Positions 63,007 through 64,000 of a stretch of 64,000 nucleotides of DNA are shown in pieces. The stretch spans positions 77,423 to 141,422 of the forward strand of contig CASICK010000005.1 of assembly GCA_949373155.1 (NCBI GenBank), in the 5' to 3' direction. A program made the position numbers and the translations under genes. Origin of the DNA: an uncultured Synechococcus sp. (lineage in GTDB: Bacteria > Cyanobacteriota > Cyanobacteriia > PCC-6307 > Cyanobiaceae). A model generated the notes under the pieces. The model saw nothing but the letters and a program-made list of their open reading frames with translations, was not told the DNA's origin and did not search any database. Numbering within the stretch: position 1 is the first letter of the stretch; every line of letters begins with the position of its first letter.

Positions 63007-63856
63007 ATGAAGCTTCCCCTCCCTTGGCGACGTCAGAACAACAAGAAACACGCTCCCACGTCGCTTGAGAGCCGCAACAACTCCCTGAGAGGAGGCGGGG
63101 CAGCTTCTGCGCGAACAAAGGGAACGAAAGGGTCTCAGCATGCGAGACCTTTCGAACGAGGTGAGAATCACAACGCCGGTCCTAGAGGCCCTCGAACGCG
63201 GCTGGCAAGACCGCTTACCAGAAGCCGCCTATCTCGTGGCGATGTTGCAGCGCTTGGAGACCTATTTAGACCTTCCAAGCAACAGCCTTAGTGCAGCCCT
63301 GCCTAACAGACCAGGATCGAATCGATTGGCGACCAATGGTCGAGGCACGCGCTTCACTCTCGGCAGCATCGATATCTTCACCACATGGCAAGGGAGCGTG
63401 GTGTACGGCGCTGTGATGATCGGCTCGATTCTGGCTCTGAACCATCAACAAAGACATCTGATCAATATCAACGCCTTCTCTCCAAAGCCCATCCCGATCA
63501 ATACACCCCTGGACTCTGACCAAATCTTGAAGGGCTTGCGCCCGCTGGAGGAGGAGCTCACAGCCAGCCTCGGACAGCTCGATCTCCCTCTCGATCAACC
63601 AACAAGACCAGGCGTTCTCGAAATCAACCTCAACCAACCACGGCAGATCAGCCTGAGCAGTGAAGGAGGAGATCGAACCAACCTTCAAGGCGCTACCGGA
63701 ACAGTGACCTTGCAGCTCTTACCCCCAGTTGACCTCAGCATCAACCCTCCACCAGGCGAGGCCGACTCCGTGCGCTGGAACGGACAGGCCCTCACTCCAA
63801 AAACCAATCAACCTGGTTCCTATCACCTGCCCCAGGCCGCAGCTCTCTCGCCATAA
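63007..63856 (+). pseudogene. RodZ-like helix-turn-helix protein with a frameshift
   Basis: An ATG at 63007 opens a basic N-terminus (MKLPLPWRRQNNKKHAPTSL) and runs to SLR near 63092. There the frame shifts by one. From about 63097 the neighbouring frame continues EAGQLLREQRERKGLSMRDL, the RodZ-type helix-turn-helix, then a transmembrane helix (VVYGAVMIGSILALN) and a periplasmic beta domain to 63856. Removing one G from GAGAGGAGG at about 63091-63099 restores one protein. A start at ATG 63140 would give 238 residues lacking part of the HTH. RodZ links cell-shape machinery in other bacteria; here the gene may be only partly functional. Confidence 0.75.
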
Positions 63857-64000
63857 CCCTTGAGAGCCCCTTGCAAGGCCTCATCAAAAGCGCCCATCCT
63901 CCAGCACCAATTGCCGCCAACCGTGCCTGGAGTATTGAATCGTGCTTGATCATCCAAATGCAGCAAATCCTGTAAAGGAGACACCACAAGCTCAGCAGAC
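63823..64000 (-). CDS. malQ: 4-alpha-glucanotransferase, C-terminal end (partial)
   Basis: The last 59 residues of a MalQ-type amylomaltase, cut by the window edge. The segment LQDLLHLDDQARFNTPGTVG then GNWCWRMGAFDEALQGALKG is the conserved C-terminus of the family (QDLL...ARFNTPGT..GNW.WR). It transfers glucan chains in glycogen and maltodextrin metabolism. Its stop is at 63823-63825, and it overlaps the convergent rodZ-like gene by 34 bases. Confidence 0.88.
   Translation of the reverse strand, partial: SAELVVSPLQDLLHLDDQARFNTPGTVGGNWCWRMGAFDEALQGALKGYGERAAAWGR

Overview
The window looks like a chromosome segment of a marine picocyanobacterium, most likely a marine Synechococcus. The evidence is a PsbY photosystem II peptide, a CyanoP-type PsbP lipoprotein, typical cyanobacterial housekeeping families (TrmFO, CdaA, group 2 sigma factor, ABC1 kinase), dense packing, and a moderate-GC core interrupted by an AT-rich variable region. 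I see no rRNA, CRISPR array or insertion sequence.

Layout. Positions 0.4-4.7 kb hold psbY, trmFO, a gamma-carbonic-anhydrase-like protein, tRNA-Lys(UUU), a stand-alone receiver protein, and a histidine kinase paired with a PAS protein. tRNA-Pro(UGG) at 4.77-4.85 kb borders an accessory region running to about 15 kb. It contains a frameshifted excisionase-like gene, an AT-rich pyrE of probable foreign (perhaps cyanophage) origin, a phage-type zinc-ribbon protein, a Nif11-like leader peptide, a coiled-coil membrane protein, a TPR lipoprotein-like protein and many tiny or broken ORFs. From 15.4 to 23.5 kb there is a second zone of short genes: small membrane proteins, a DUF4278 peptide, a Yfr1-like RNA candidate, a decayed outer-membrane-barrel gene and an ABM monooxygenase.

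From 23.8 kb the region is core-like. It carries a PP2A-like phosphatase, recC-recB-recD with overlapping ends, a mannose-6-phosphate-isomerase-type cupin, a DEAD-box RNA helicase, a strong double hairpin upstream of a glycine-rich RRM protein, an ABC exporter gene broken by three frameshifts, a Kef-type antiporter, an LCP protein, a PsbP-like lipoprotein, recR-lipA, a GST-DUF952 fusion, and the minus-strand series lysA-cdaA-uppS-bioB-trhO. After these come rimI, clpC, a glycerol-dehydrogenase-like gene with an alpha/beta hydrolase and a DUF2993 protein, cdsA with an Orn/Lys/Arg decarboxylase, an ABC1 kinase, a sigma factor, an rluB/rsuA-type pseudouridine synthase, a frameshifted rodZ-like gene and the 3' end of malQ.

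Cooperation. RecBCD and RecR cover recombinational repair. CdaA (c-di-AMP), UppS (undecaprenyl-PP), LysA (lysine, from diaminopimelate) and the LCP protein all relate to the envelope. BioB and LipA supply biotin and lipoyl cofactors. The helicase and RRM protein are likely RNA chaperones for cold or stress.

Several genes contain single-base frameshifts (HTH gene, barrel, ABC exporter, rodZ-like). These could be genuine decay or sequence errors and should be checked against reads.
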